Part shown: piece after piece, positions 51,856-60,986 of the stretch
Numbering within the stretch: the first letter of the stretch is position 1
How the letters are laid out: every line of letters begins with the position of its first letter
From: Bacillota bacterium
GTDB lineage: Bacteria; Bacillota; UBA4882; UBA8346
Direction: 5' to 3'
Assembly (NCBI GenBank): GCA_023415835.1
Contig: JAEZJK010000049.1
Coordinates: 7,377-71,376 of the forward strand
DNA: 64,000 nt
Position numbers and translations under genes: made by a program
The notes under the pieces: generated by a model
What the model saw: the letters and a program-made list of their open reading frames with translations, nothing else
The model's database searches: none
Told to the model about the DNA's origin: nothing

Positions 51856-53328
51856 ATTTTAACAGAACTAGACCAACGGCAGACACCTATCTTTGACGCA
51901 GTCAAACGATATATCGACCAAAAAACCATTGCTTTTCATGTTCCCGGGCACAAACAAGGAAATGGTTTGAAGGAGTTCCGCGATTATTTAGGTGTGACCG
52001 CTTTAAAAATGGACTTGAACGGCATGCCCGATCTTGATTTTGCCACCCACCCCAAAGGAGTAATCCGAGAATCACAAGAATTGACTGCAGCCGCGTTTAG
52101 AGCGAAAACAGCTTTCTTTTTAGTAAACGGTACCACCTCAGGGGTTCAAACTATGATGATCAGCGCTTGTCACCCCGGAGATGAAATCATCATCCCCCGC
52201 AATGCCCATAAATCAGCCGTAAACGGACTTATACTAAGCGGGGCCATGCCGATCTATATCCAGCCCGAGATCAACCGCGACTTTGGTTTAGTAACCGGAG
52301 TTACAACGGAAAACATCGTTAAAGCAATCGCGAACCATCCGCATGCCAAAGCTGTTTTTGCGATTAACCCCTCTTATTATGGAATATCCCCCGATCTCAA
52401 ATCAATCGTTAAGATCGCCCATCAAAACAAGATGTCGGTAATTGTAGATGAAGCCCACGGAGCCCACTTAAGCTTTTGTGAAGGGCTCCCCATTTCCGGA
52501 ATGGATGCCGGGGCTGATTTATGCTCTGTTAGTATGCATAAAACCGGAGGTTCGTTAACTCAATCAGCCGTTCTGCTCGTAGGAAACGGGCAAATCTCAA
52601 CCGAATCCGTCCAGGAAGCCTTAGGTTTGTCTTTTACAACCAGCGCTTCTTATTTATTGCTTAGCTCTTTGGAATTAGCCAGAAAGCAACTGGCAATTGA
52701 CGGCCCTCAACTGATTGAAAAAATATTGCGTATGACCCGCTGGGCCCGGCAAGAAATAAATAAAATTGACGGCATATACGCTTTTGGGAAAGAGGTAACC
52801 GGATTTCCCGGGGCTTTTGACTTTGATGAGTTGAAACTTACAATTTCGCTGTTGGGATTGGGGTTAACCGGATACTGCGCCGAAAACATCCTTAGAGAGA
52901 ATTATAATATTCAAATTGAATTGTCTGATCTATATAATATTCTACCTTATATCGGGGTGGGAGATACCGAAGAAGACCTTGCAATACTTATCGCCGCTCT
53001 AAAAGATCTGGCCGCAACCTATACTGCCAAAGAGAAAAGGAATTGCCAATCCCCCATCATTTCACCGATCCCAGAAATGATCGTAACTCCACGTGATGCG
53101 TTTTACAGCCCTAAAAAAATTATCGCCATTAATAACGCAACCGATGAGATTGCCGGAGAAACAATAATGGCTTATCCTCCCGGAATTCCAGTGGTCAGTC
53201 TCGGCGAACGGATATCCGAGGATTTACTGGAATATATTCGGCTATTAAAAAGCCAGGGTTGTGCGCTCCAAGGCACTACTGATCCCGGTGTGGAATATAT
53301 CCGGGTATTGGGGACCGGAGAAAATTAG
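51856..53328 (+). CDS. speA: Arginine decarboxylase-like PLP enzyme (Orn/Lys/Arg family) with no canonical start codon
   Basis: The product (490 residues from the ATT at 51856) resembles Bacillus SpeA throughout. It has FHVPGHKQGNG near the N-terminus, NGTTSGVQTMM, VDEAHGAHL, and the PLP lysine in SVSMHKTGGSLTQS. Later blocks are ELSDLYNILPYIGVGDT, TPRDAF and AYPPGIPV. It likely makes agmatine for polyamine synthesis; lysine is the alternative substrate. The only in-frame ATG/GTG/TTG near the 5' end (TTG at 51967) would remove the conserved N-terminal segment. ATT at 51856 has GAGGTTGA about 9 nt upstream and an in-frame TAA immediately before it, so ATT initiation is the likeliest reading. 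Two palindromic elements fill the leader. Confidence 0.88.
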   Translation: MLTELDQRQTPIFDAVKRYIDQKTIAFHVPGHKQGNGLKEFRDYLGVTALKMDLNGMPDLDFATHPKGVIRESQELTAAAFRAKTAFFLVNGTTSGVQTMMISACHPGDEIIIPRNAHKSAVNGLILSGAMPIYIQPEINRDFGLVTGVTTENIVKAIANHPHAKAVFAINPSYYGISPDLKSIVKIAHQNKMSVIVDEAHGAHLSFCEGLPISGMDAGADLCSVSMHKTGGSLTQSAVLLVGNGQISTESVQEALGLSFTTSASYLLLSSLELARKQLAIDGPQLIEKILRMTRWARQEINKIDGIYAFGKEVTGFPGAFDFDELKLTISLLGLGLTGYCAENILRENYNIQIELSDLYNILPYIGVGDTEEDLAILIAALKDLAATYTAKEKRNCQSPIISPIPEMIVTPRDAFYSPKKIIAINNATDEIAGETIMAYPPGIPVVSLGERISEDLLEYIRLLKSQGCALQGTTDPGVEYIRVLGTGEN

Positions 53329-53410
53329 TTGGATTGGTAAACCCAGCTGCTTTAACCTAAATTTATTACCTGAAATCCCCTTTAAATTATGTTACATTTA
53401 AAAAAACATA

Positions 53411-54304
53411 ATGGAAAGGGCGATTATCATCAAAAAGTTCTATATAATAACTATCGCTATTTGTATCCCGGTTATCTTATTTCTGGCGTTTAAACCGGAA
53501 GCGCCGCTTGCAATTGCTAAAAACCCTAATAAAGTGGTTGCTAAAAATGAAATAGTCTCTAAAAATGCTAATCCTGCACCCTCAACCAGATCTAACAGTC
53601 ATGTCGTTAAACAAGGCGAATCTTTATATCTTATTTCTCAAAAATACGGGACCACGGTACCAAATTTAATGGACGCTAATGGGCTAAAGTCAACCCTAAT
53701 ATATTCGGGTCAAACCTTAATAATCCCGGACGAAAATACCCCGGCGCCAGCGGCCCCAAAAGAAAAACAGCCGCCGGTTACCGATGGAAAATCAGGCAAC
53801 CCTTGGGTGATCAAAGTCTCGAAGTATAACCATACATTAGATATCTATTATCAAGGCCAGAAATGGCGTTCGTATCAAGTCGATATCGGAGATAACGGCT
53901 TTGGTGATAAACAGGTTGCCGGAGACCATAAAACGCCGGAAGGCACATTTTATACTACGGAAAAGTCCATTTTGGACCCGGTTGATCAATATTTAGGAAG
54001 CCGCTGGATGCGTCTGAGTTATCCAAATATTGAAGACGCAGAAAGAGGGCTAAAAGAAGGCATAATTGATAATGCAACGTATAATGAAATTGTAACCGCC
54101 ATCAACGAAGGGCGCATGCCCCCTCAGCGGACCGCCCTTGGCGGTGGAATCGGAATCCATGGCGGCGATAAACCGGAGTTTGAAAGTGATTGGACCTGGG
54201 GCTGTGTTGGACTGGCTGACCAAGATATTGAAGAATTTTTTGATAAAATTCCAGTCGGCACTCAAGTCATCATTTCAAAAATGAACCAAAAAATAGCCAG
54301 TTAA
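53411..54304 (+). CDS. LysM/L,D-transpeptidase (YkuD family)
   Basis: The 297-residue envelope protein has an N-terminal membrane or signal segment (about 9-27), a LysM domain (about 62-106: HVVKQGESLYLISQKYGTTV, LIYSGQTLIIP) and a C-terminal L,D-transpeptidase catalytic domain with GIHGGDK and the catalytic cysteine in TWGCVGL. It would make 3-3 cross-links or attach proteins in peptidoglycan, possibly in the spore cortex. The ATG at 53411 lacks a good ribosome binding site; a strong GGAAAGG lies just before a downstream ATC-AAA-AAG, so the true start may be non-ATG. A terminator overlaps the stop. Confidence 0.88.
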   Translation: MERAIIIKKFYIITIAICIPVILFLAFKPEAPLAIAKNPNKVVAKNEIVSKNANPAPSTRSNSHVVKQGESLYLISQKYGTTVPNLMDANGLKSTLIYSGQTLIIPDENTPAPAAPKEKQPPVTDGKSGNPWVIKVSKYNHTLDIYYQGQKWRSYQVDIGDNGFGDKQVAGDHKTPEGTFYTTEKSILDPVDQYLGSRWMRLSYPNIEDAERGLKEGIIDNATYNEIVTAINEGRMPPQRTALGGGIGIHGGDKPEFESDWTWGCVGLADQDIEEFFDKIPVGTQVIISKMNQKIAS

Positions 54305-54331
54305 GCTTTTGCCGGACTGGCTATTTTTTTT
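54291..54331 (+). terminator. Rho-independent terminator overlapping the stop of the transpeptidase gene
   Basis: AAATAGCCAG (54291-54300) pairs perfectly with CTGGCTATTT (54317-54326) and a run of T follows. The left arm includes the last codons of the gene. Confidence 0.85.
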
Positions 54332-54360
54332 GAATTTTTTAAATATACCTTCGTTTATTA

Positions 54361-55302
54361 TTAACCTTTCTCAATTACGTGCGGTAACGGATCATAATAA
54401 TCAATTCCTAGGTCTTTATGTTCGATCCGGCCATCACGGTATTTAATTTTAAGCCAGGATTTGACAGTTAAACCATCGGCCCCGGGAATTACCGTCTTTG
54501 TTTCACCGGGCCTTAAGTCACTGCCTTTTCGGTAAAATGTCCGGGTGGGTTTACGGCTCAAAATTTTATGGCCCCAAATTACTTGCGGAGGTTTTGTTTT
54601 ACCATAGATGGCCATATATAAAGTGCTTCCCCTGGTATCGGCCCAGATTAAAATTGGCCCGCTGCTGTTATTCATAAAGCGAAAATCTTTATTACTTGAA
54701 GAGACAGTCGCATCTTGACCGGGTGGAACATAAGGGACCGGCATGCTGTGAGGGTTTCTTTCGATAATTTTTAGATTTGCCAAGGTTGTTACATTATATA
54801 AAGTACTGGCGATTTTGCAAACTCCTCCCCCGGTGACTTTGATGACCTCAGCCCCATAATAAGCCGGTCCGTCCCGAAATCTCCTGGCCCTGCTGTAGGG
54901 GCCGATTTTCCGGTTCATTGAAAAAACTTCGCCTGACTCGACTATCTTACCGGCCAGAAAATCAGCGGCCAAAGCTACATTTGATTCTTCTCCCGGTAAC
55001 GGATCCGGTAAAATGGTTTGAAAAGCCGCCATCCGAATTTTCATCTGTTTACCGGCAGTTAGCGCCCTAAAGCGGGGGTTGTTTTCCCATGGTAAAATTC
55101 CTTTGAAGGGCTTTCCGTAAGGATGTTCTGAGCCACTTGGTTCCCCGGCATTGGCCGAATTTTTATTCAAATTTGGAGTTGATTTCAATTTTTGTCGGGA
55201 AATTTTAGGCGGTTTTTGATAAATGCAACCATTTATAGTAATAAGGAAAATCAATCCAATAATTATCTTGATAACACTTTTTCTTCCTAATTGAATTCTC
55301 AA
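54361..55302 (-). CDS. VanW-family lipoprotein-like protein (paralogue 1)
   Basis: The 313-residue protein has an N-terminal hydrophobic segment ending in INGC (a possible lipobox) and a VanW domain: MAAFQTILPDPLPGEESN, GGGVCKIASTLYNVTTLANL, HSMPVPYVPPGQDATVS. VanW function is unknown, though it occurs in the B-type vancomycin resistance cluster. It resembles the protein at 59810 over most of its length. TTG start behind GGAGG. Confidence 0.88.
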   Translation of the reverse strand: MRIQLGRKSVIKIIIGLIFLITINGCIYQKPPKISRQKLKSTPNLNKNSANAGEPSGSEHPYGKPFKGILPWENNPRFRALTAGKQMKIRMAAFQTILPDPLPGEESNVALAADFLAGKIVESGEVFSMNRKIGPYSRARRFRDGPAYYGAEVIKVTGGGVCKIASTLYNVTTLANLKIIERNPHSMPVPYVPPGQDATVSSSNKDFRFMNNSSGPILIWADTRGSTLYMAIYGKTKPPQVIWGHKILSRKPTRTFYRKGSDLRPGETKTVIPGADGLTVKSWLKIKYRDGRIEHKDLGIDYYDPLPHVIEKG

Positions 55303-55506
55303 AAATATTTTTCCTCCAAATGAAGATAGGCAAGGAATATCTGAAAAAACAATCCAAGGTTAAATCCGGAAATTATCTTAACTTTTTGAAATCACTGGAT
55401 AGTTATAGCATATACCATTTCCAAATTGGAGATCAGCTATACCCTTCACCTATAATAGCCGGAGTCATCAGGAGAAAATTAGGAAATAATATTTTCAACT
55501 AATAAT

Positions 55507-55607
55507 GCTACTTTGGTAAATTCATTATTCAAAGACCGTTTTGAAAATAATCGTGAACGGTTTAACGTGTTATTTTCAAAACGAAAGTTCAAATTTACCA
55601 AAGTAGA
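55507..55607. repeat. MITE-like palindromic element, copy 3
   Basis: CTACTTTGGTAAATTC on the left mirrors AAATTTACCAAAGTAGAA on the right with the internal GTTTTGAAAATAA dyad. AATAAT occurs on both sides (55501-55506 and 55608-55613), a possible target duplication. It follows a TAATAA just after a short frame of doubtful coding value (55320-55502). Confidence 0.85.
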
Positions 55608-55626
55608 AATAATAAAGGTCGGGTAA

Positions 55627-56754
55627 ATGGACGGATCAAATAACCTGTTGCCAAAAAAACGGTTGGTATCCTTAGATGCATTGCGTGGATTTGACATGCT
55701 TTGGCTAATTGGAGCCCCGATCATCCGTAATAGTATCGACTCCCTTCATTTCAGCGGTGGAAAACTATTAACCGGCCAGTTGGTCCATTCCGCCTGGAAT
55801 GGGTTTACTTTCTACGACCTGATTTTTCCGCTATTCATCTTTATTTCCGGTGTCTCCACCGTATTTTCAATTCAAAAACAACTTGAAAACAACGTTAGTC
55901 GCAGCCCAATTTTCCGACGGATCCTCAAACGGACCGTTCTCCTTTTTCTACTGGGAATTATTTATAACGGTGGAGTGAGCCAAGCGCCATTGTGGGAGAA
56001 TATTCGCATAATGGGCGTACTGCAAAGGATCGCATTATGTTATTTTTTTGCGTCTGTATTGCTGCTAACTACCACCGTCAAGGGACAAGCGGTAGCTACA
56101 GGGGTAATTTTAATGGGGTATTGGCTGTTGATGCGGTTCGTGCCGGTCCCGGGTTATGGGCCGGGAGTATGGTCTTTTGAGGGAAACTTAGTCCGTTACG
56201 TCGACGAGCTTCTATTGCCCGGTAAATTATACTGGGGCTCTTGGGATCCCGAGGGTATTCTCAGTACTCTTCCCGCAATAGCCACTTGTCTAATGGGAGT
56301 CCTGACCGGACATTGGTTGCGTTCCGGGTTTACCAAAGAAATAACTACCTGTAAGAAGGCGGTTTATTTATTCTTGGTAGGACTTGGCGGGGTTTTGGCG
56401 GGGAGCATGGCTAATCCGATTTTTCCGATTAACAAGAGCATGTGGACTAGTTCCTATGTCTTGCTCACCGGAGGTCTAAGCGCTATGCTTTTAGCCGCTT
56501 TTTACTGGATCATTGATATCAAGGGCCATCAAAAATGGGCTTTCCCTTTTATAGTAATTGGCCTTAACTCAATAGCCATCTACCTCGCTGTAAACATTAT
56601 TCCTTTTGCCAGTATCGTCAACCGATTGGTTGGAGGGGATATTTCAGCCTGGTTGGGACCGGGGCAAGAGCTATTCAAAGGAGCCATCCAGTTGGCCCTG
56701 GCATGGCTGTTCCTTTATTGGCTATACAGACGAAAAATTTTCATCAAGATTTGA
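55627..56754 (+). CDS. NagX/HGSNAT-like membrane acyltransferase (DUF5009)
   Basis: The 375-residue membrane protein has about 10 hydrophobic segments and the family pattern RLVSLDALRGFDMLWLIGAP at the start, HSAWNGFTFYDLIFPLFIF, then RIMGVLQRIALCYFFAS. Relatives are thought to acetylate N-acetylglucosamine-type sugars across the membrane. It may modify wall or glycan sugars here. ATG behind AAGGTCGG. Confidence 0.85.
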   Translation: MDGSNNLLPKKRLVSLDALRGFDMLWLIGAPIIRNSIDSLHFSGGKLLTGQLVHSAWNGFTFYDLIFPLFIFISGVSTVFSIQKQLENNVSRSPIFRRILKRTVLLFLLGIIYNGGVSQAPLWENIRIMGVLQRIALCYFFASVLLLTTTVKGQAVATGVILMGYWLLMRFVPVPGYGPGVWSFEGNLVRYVDELLLPGKLYWGSWDPEGILSTLPAIATCLMGVLTGHWLRSGFTKEITTCKKAVYLFLVGLGGVLAGSMANPIFPINKSMWTSSYVLLTGGLSAMLLAAFYWIIDIKGHQKWAFPFIVIGLNSIAIYLAVNIIPFASIVNRLVGGDISAWLGPGQELFKGAIQLALAWLFLYWLYRRKIFIKI

Positions 56755-56765
56755 ATGGCCTCATC

Positions 56766-58118
56766 TTAGAAGTAAATTGATAACCAGGATATTTTATCGA
56801 TTAGGATATTTTGGTCGTATACATAAGCCCCTAGTAAGAGCGAACGGTTGTTTTTTAAAGGTACCTCCCCAACAATGCTGTTTGTTTCATGGTTAAAATA
56901 AGCCCGGACCCCAGCGCCCGGTAAGGGCGGCCCAGTGCCTGAACTTCGGGATTCAGTTTTAAACCGGTGGTTTTTATAAGAGATTACCAGCCTTTCCGGG
57001 GGATTATCCGTTTCAAACGCGGTTAAATCCAGATGGTAAGCGTACCCGTCAGCTATTGCCCCGTTAATTTTCACCCTAATTATCAGTTTTTCCCCGGTGT
57101 TTACCACAGCTAACGAAAGGAGTTTCCCAGGCGCCACTTTGCTAAAATCCGGGACTGAAACTACTTCACTCCTATTTAGGGCGAGCCGTTTCCTTGGAAA
57201 TTCACCATATAATTCGTTTTTCCGGAGAAAAGAAAAAAGTAGTTTTTTCAATAACCCTAGTTGGCTGGTGTATTTTTCAAGTGAAGCTTCTTTTTGGCTG
57301 AGTTGGCTTTCGGCTAGTTCTAATTTGCTCCAGGTAGTGGCGGTTGCCATCCCCGATCGGGGCGGGTTTAACGGGAGATCCTGATAGTTTCCAAACGGTT
57401 CCGGCCATCCCGGATAATGGATCAGATATATTAATTCTTTTGACGGTTGATCGGTGAGGCTTTGGAGGGCATATTTAACAAAAGCATATGTGCCCCAATG
57501 ATCGGGATGCTGATCATCCGGATGAGGGTAGGCCACAATGGTAGGTTGGAAATTTATAACCAGCTCTCGTAAATCCGCAACCATACTTAAACCGGTATAA
57601 GTCCCGTTTTGCCGGTATGAATTGGGATAAGGCGAAAAACTGGCTTTGGTGAAAGGGTTAAAATAGGGCTTATTACCGTCCCAATTATCCGACCATAAAA
57701 AAGGCAACCCTTTGTCGGGATACCCCAGAAAAACGATGTTGGTTGGCATCACGCCCAATCGTTGTAAAGCGGTTAATGATTCCGCTTGCCTAATACGGCC
57801 CAAACGAAGATAATCGCCGGGTCCCGGCCGAACCAGCCCGAGGTTTTTTTTGGCGGCAACGGTAAAGACGTCCCTATTGGTTACAATTATTACCTTAACT
57901 ATTCCCTTATTTTCCAAAGTCCGCCGCATCAGCCCGAAAGCGCCTAAAATTTCATCATCGCAATGGGGCGCAATTACCAACAACCGGTTTTGTTTCGAAG
58001 CATCAAGCGCTACATCCGGTAAAATGGCGTGTTTATTACGGGGGCTTAGAAATAATAAGGCCGAAAGTAGTAAGAGCGCTATTGGGAAAGATAAAGCCCT
58101 TTTTTCATGTGGCGCCAC
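56766..58118 (-). CDS. PIG-L-family deacetylase with an N-terminal membrane segment
   Basis: The 450-residue product has a signal or anchor segment (about 12-24) and a LmbE/PIG-L domain: VIAPHCDDEILGAFGLM (zinc site) and AYPHPDDQHPDHWGTYAFVK (catalytic His-Asp). The last about 150 residues form a second, beta-rich domain not recognised. It probably deacetylates N-acetylglucosaminyl sugars outside the cell. GTG start at 58118 with a weak ribosome binding site; no better in-frame start exists nearby. Confidence 0.85.
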   Translation of the reverse strand: MAPHEKRALSFPIALLLLSALLFLSPRNKHAILPDVALDASKQNRLLVIAPHCDDEILGAFGLMRRTLENKGIVKVIIVTNRDVFTVAAKKNLGLVRPGPGDYLRLGRIRQAESLTALQRLGVMPTNIVFLGYPDKGLPFLWSDNWDGNKPYFNPFTKASFSPYPNSYRQNGTYTGLSMVADLRELVINFQPTIVAYPHPDDQHPDHWGTYAFVKYALQSLTDQPSKELIYLIHYPGWPEPFGNYQDLPLNPPRSGMATATTWSKLELAESQLSQKEASLEKYTSQLGLLKKLLFSFLRKNELYGEFPRKRLALNRSEVVSVPDFSKVAPGKLLSLAVVNTGEKLIIRVKINGAIADGYAYHLDLTAFETDNPPERLVISYKNHRFKTESRSSGTGPPLPGAGVRAYFNHETNSIVGEVPLKNNRSLLLGAYVYDQNILIDKISWLSIYF

Positions 58119-58221
58119 CTGCCGTGGTTAAATATTCAAAAAAACATCCTAGTCGACTGTAGTTTTATATCGCAATCAGTTTCTTCCAAACTCAAGAATT
58201 ATTACGCTAATTGACCTTGAT

Positions 58222-58440
58222 TTTTAAATTGAATTTTCAAAGCTATTTTGCCCTTTACCATCGATAGTTTATGGCCGGAAAAACACAAATAATTTCAATT
58301 TAGCTATATATGTCGCAATAAGCGTGGATTATTGCGACATATTTTCCTTGATTCATATGTTGAAAAAAGCCCAATAATTTCGCCATTCACATCCGGTATT
58401 TGGGATGTGAACGTTTTACTCAAAACTTTTTTCAACATAT
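58222..58440. repeat. Composite hairpin locus related to the two-hairpin element
   Basis: Left part (58222-58302) is a decayed relative of hairpin 1 (AAATTGAA, TTTGCCCTTT, CCATC, then TTTCAATTT). In the middle is a perfect 14-bp hairpin 2, ATATGTCGCAATAA (58308-58321) with its complement at 58329-58342. Right part is a separate palindrome with perfect 15-bp arms (58355-58369 and 58426-58440) and inner CACATCC/GGGATGTG. It lies between the divergent PIG-L and glycosyltransferase genes. Confidence 0.7.
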
Positions 58441-58522
58441 ATAGTTTAATAATTGGAAATACATAATTGAATTGAAAATAAAAGAAAATAAGTAAAATAT
58501 CTAAAGAAAGGCCGAACTGCTA

Positions 58523-59722
58523 ATGAATTCTAGCCAAAAAAAGCGTCCCATCAAAGTGCTATTCCTTTTACGCCCTGCTTCGGGAGGAATCAGGCAACAT
58601 GTATCCGACCTAATCAAGCACTTGGATCGGGAACAGGTGGAACCAATCCTGGTATGCCCCCCTGAGGAACCCAGTCTCCTTCCTCTGGAGACTGGTGAAA
58701 TACCGGTATTCCGAATCAATATTACCAAAGAATTTAATCCGATTAGGGATTTCCAAGCATCGCGGCGGTTAAAACATTTAATTCAAATCACCGGGGCTGA
58801 TCTTGTCCATGCCCATAGTTTTAAAGCCGGTTTAATCTGCTGTTGGGCCAATTGGGGTAGGGCTTATCGGTATCCGGTAATCTGTACCTTCCATAATCCC
58901 CTGATCCAACAAACCAGCCTTATCAAAAATTTTCTCTTTCAATCCCTGGTATCGGCCATTTGTCAACAGGCAGGCCAGGTCGTTGTTGTTTCCCACGCCC
59001 TTCAGTCTCAAGCGGTTGATTTATTAAAAGTTCCGGCGGATAAAGTCGCTTGCATTTATAACGGCCTGAATAGCTCGAGAATTGAAACTCCCTTATTTCC
59101 CAGCGCGTTTCGGCGGGAAATGAAAATCGGGGCGACTGATTTATTGGTCGGAAGCATTACCCGGCTAATTCCGGAGAAAGGGATTCAATATCTTATTCCG
59201 GCTGCCGCCCGCCTGCGGGAATATTTTCCGAATCTTCGCTTTGTGATTGTCGGGGACGGTCCTTATCGTCCCGTTCTTGAAGCTGAAATCTGCCGTAGAG
59301 GGTTAAATGGCCAGTTTATCTTGACCGGTTTTCGGACCGATATCCCGGAAATCTTAGCATCATTGGATCTTTTTGTCCTGCCTTCCTTAACTGAGGCGTT
59401 ATCAATCGCCATTATGGAGGCCATGGCCGCCAAGAAACCTGTGATTGCCACCAAGGTTGGAGGCATTCCCGAAGTTGTCACCCCTGAAACCGGTATTTTA
59501 GTTCCGCCGCAAAACTCCGAACAATTAGCAACAGCGATCCAAGGTTTACTCTCAGATCCGCTCAAACGCGCCCAACTCGGCGAAGCCGGTTGGCGGCGGA
59601 TCCGCCACCATTTTTCCATTGAAACTATGATTAACGAATATCATAGTTTATACCGGCAAGTAATTGATGCCCAAGCAGGTCTGCCCGAAAAGGGAAGGAC
59701 AAAACCGGCGAATGCCTTCTGA
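58523..59722 (+). CDS. Glycosyltransferase family 4
   Basis: The 399-residue retaining GT-B enzyme has an N-terminal acceptor domain (PASGGIRQHVSDLIKHLD, VHAHSFKAGL) and the nucleotide-sugar C-terminal domain (VGSITRLIPEKGIQYLI, FVIVGDGPYRPVLEAE, EALSIAIMEAMAAKKPVIAT with the Glu-x7-Glu signature). No membrane segment. Sugar unknown. Together with PIG-L, NagX-like and VanW genes it suggests an envelope glycan locus. Confidence 0.92.
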   Translation: MNSSQKKRPIKVLFLLRPASGGIRQHVSDLIKHLDREQVEPILVCPPEEPSLLPLETGEIPVFRINITKEFNPIRDFQASRRLKHLIQITGADLVHAHSFKAGLICCWANWGRAYRYPVICTFHNPLIQQTSLIKNFLFQSLVSAICQQAGQVVVVSHALQSQAVDLLKVPADKVACIYNGLNSSRIETPLFPSAFRREMKIGATDLLVGSITRLIPEKGIQYLIPAAARLREYFPNLRFVIVGDGPYRPVLEAEICRRGLNGQFILTGFRTDIPEILASLDLFVLPSLTEALSIAIMEAMAAKKPVIATKVGGIPEVVTPETGILVPPQNSEQLATAIQGLLSDPLKRAQLGEAGWRRIRHHFSIETMINEYHSLYRQVIDAQAGLPEKGRTKPANAF

Positions 59723-59809
59723 TTTGATGCCCCTGACTGTATATCTCCCCAATTCCCCTTATCCCCCGGCATCTTTTTCGCCTTTACCAGCTATAGTTGA
59801 TAGCCCGTA

Positions 59810-60682
59810 TTATTTCCCGTAGTTAATTATCTTGGGCATCGGGTTGTAATAGTCTATCCCCAACTCCTTCTGCTCCGTTTTCCCATTTGCATGGTGTATC
59901 GTTACCCAGTTTTTGACTTGGATCCCTTCAGCTCCTGACTGGACAACTCTTTCTTCCCCAGAAGGCAAATCAGGGCTATAATAGCGAAATACCGGCATCT
60001 CCCAACGGAATAAAACCTGATGATACCAGCGGACTTTAGGAGGCCGCACATTCCCGTAAAAAGCCATATAAAGAGTATTGTCCACTTTTTCCGCCCAAAT
60101 TAAAATCGGGCTATTGGTGGTGTTCCGAAATTTCATGTCAAGGGTACCGTATGAAACCGTAGCATCCTGTCCCGGAGGGACATAAGGCACCAGCATCCCA
60201 TGGGGCCTGCGTTCAATGATCTCCAGGTTAGCCAGGATAGCTACATTGTAAAGTGTGGTTGATATTTTACAGATCCCCCCGCCGGTTACCTGGATAATCC
60301 GGCCTCCCGAATACGCCGGACCTTCGCGAAACCCTTTGCTCTTGGTCCTAGGTCCAAGGGTTCCATTCAATGAAAAGACTTGTCCCGGCCGGACCACTGT
60401 TCCCGCTAGCATTCTTGCGGCTAACCCCACATTATATTCCTCTCCGGGCAAAGGATCCGGAAGCGTGGTTTGAAAAGCCGCCATTCGGATTGGAGTTTTT
60501 AATTCCGTGCGGACTTTTAAGAACTCTTCGTCGTTTTCCCAAATTAGTAATCCATTGGCCGGATACCCCAATGGATGGTCAGCTTTCTGCCCGGGTTGTT
60601 TTGAAGATGCCGCTAAGGTTAGGACCGGCACTACAAATATGAGTGTGAACAGCAGGATTATTTTTTTCCAAGTGATATTCAA
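59810..60682 (-). CDS. VanW-family secreted protein (paralogue 2)
   Basis: The 290-residue protein has a signal peptide (KKIILLFTLIFVVPVLTLAA) and a VanW domain: MAAFQTTLPDPLPGEEYN, GGGICKISTTLYNVAILANL, HGMLVPYVPPGQDATVS. It strongly resembles the paralogue at 54361, including the C-terminal YYNPMPK/YYDPLPH ending. The two lie on the same strand 4.5 kb apart, flanking envelope sugar genes, and suggest a duplication. Confidence 0.88.
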   Translation of the reverse strand: MNITWKKIILLFTLIFVVPVLTLAASSKQPGQKADHPLGYPANGLLIWENDEEFLKVRTELKTPIRMAAFQTTLPDPLPGEEYNVGLAARMLAGTVVRPGQVFSLNGTLGPRTKSKGFREGPAYSGGRIIQVTGGGICKISTTLYNVAILANLEIIERRPHGMLVPYVPPGQDATVSYGTLDMKFRNTTNSPILIWAEKVDNTLYMAFYGNVRPPKVRWYHQVLFRWEMPVFRYYSPDLPSGEERVVQSGAEGIQVKNWVTIHHANGKTEQKELGIDYYNPMPKIINYGK

Positions 60683-60883
60683 TATTATAAACCTCAGTTA
60701 ATTCACATTCCCAAGCTAAGAGCCATCAGTTTTTATAAACAACCTTTTTTATTTTAATCTGCTTTATTATTTTCTGCAAAATTCTCCATCTATACCTTGA
60801 TTACTTTTACGGATTGACTATAATTTGCCAAAAAGCGGCTGGTAATTTCGCTAATTTACAATATTCTGTTCGAAATACAGCAA

Positions 60884-60909
60884 AAAATGTCCCCGAATAG
60901 GGACATTTT
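60884..60909 (-). terminator. Rho-independent terminator of the DUF2264 operon
   Basis: AAAATGTCCC (60884-60893) pairs with GGGACATTTT (60900-60909); on the minus strand it is followed by T residues (60882-60887 complement). It begins 77 nt beyond the stop of the DUF2264 gene and resembles 43695-43723. No gene is visible elsewhere in 60683-60986. Confidence 0.75.
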
Positions 60910-60986
60910 AATAAAAAATATTAGGGGCCGGACGGACACCGGCAGCGTTTGACCGAGACGAAAGCTATTAAATTGCTTTACGGGAG

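Noticed and set aside
55320..55502. Plus-strand frame of 60 residues upstream of element copy 3
   Set aside because: It starts 18 nt from the divergent VanW start with no ribosome binding site and no recognised domain. It is kept in mind only because the repeat follows its stop codon.
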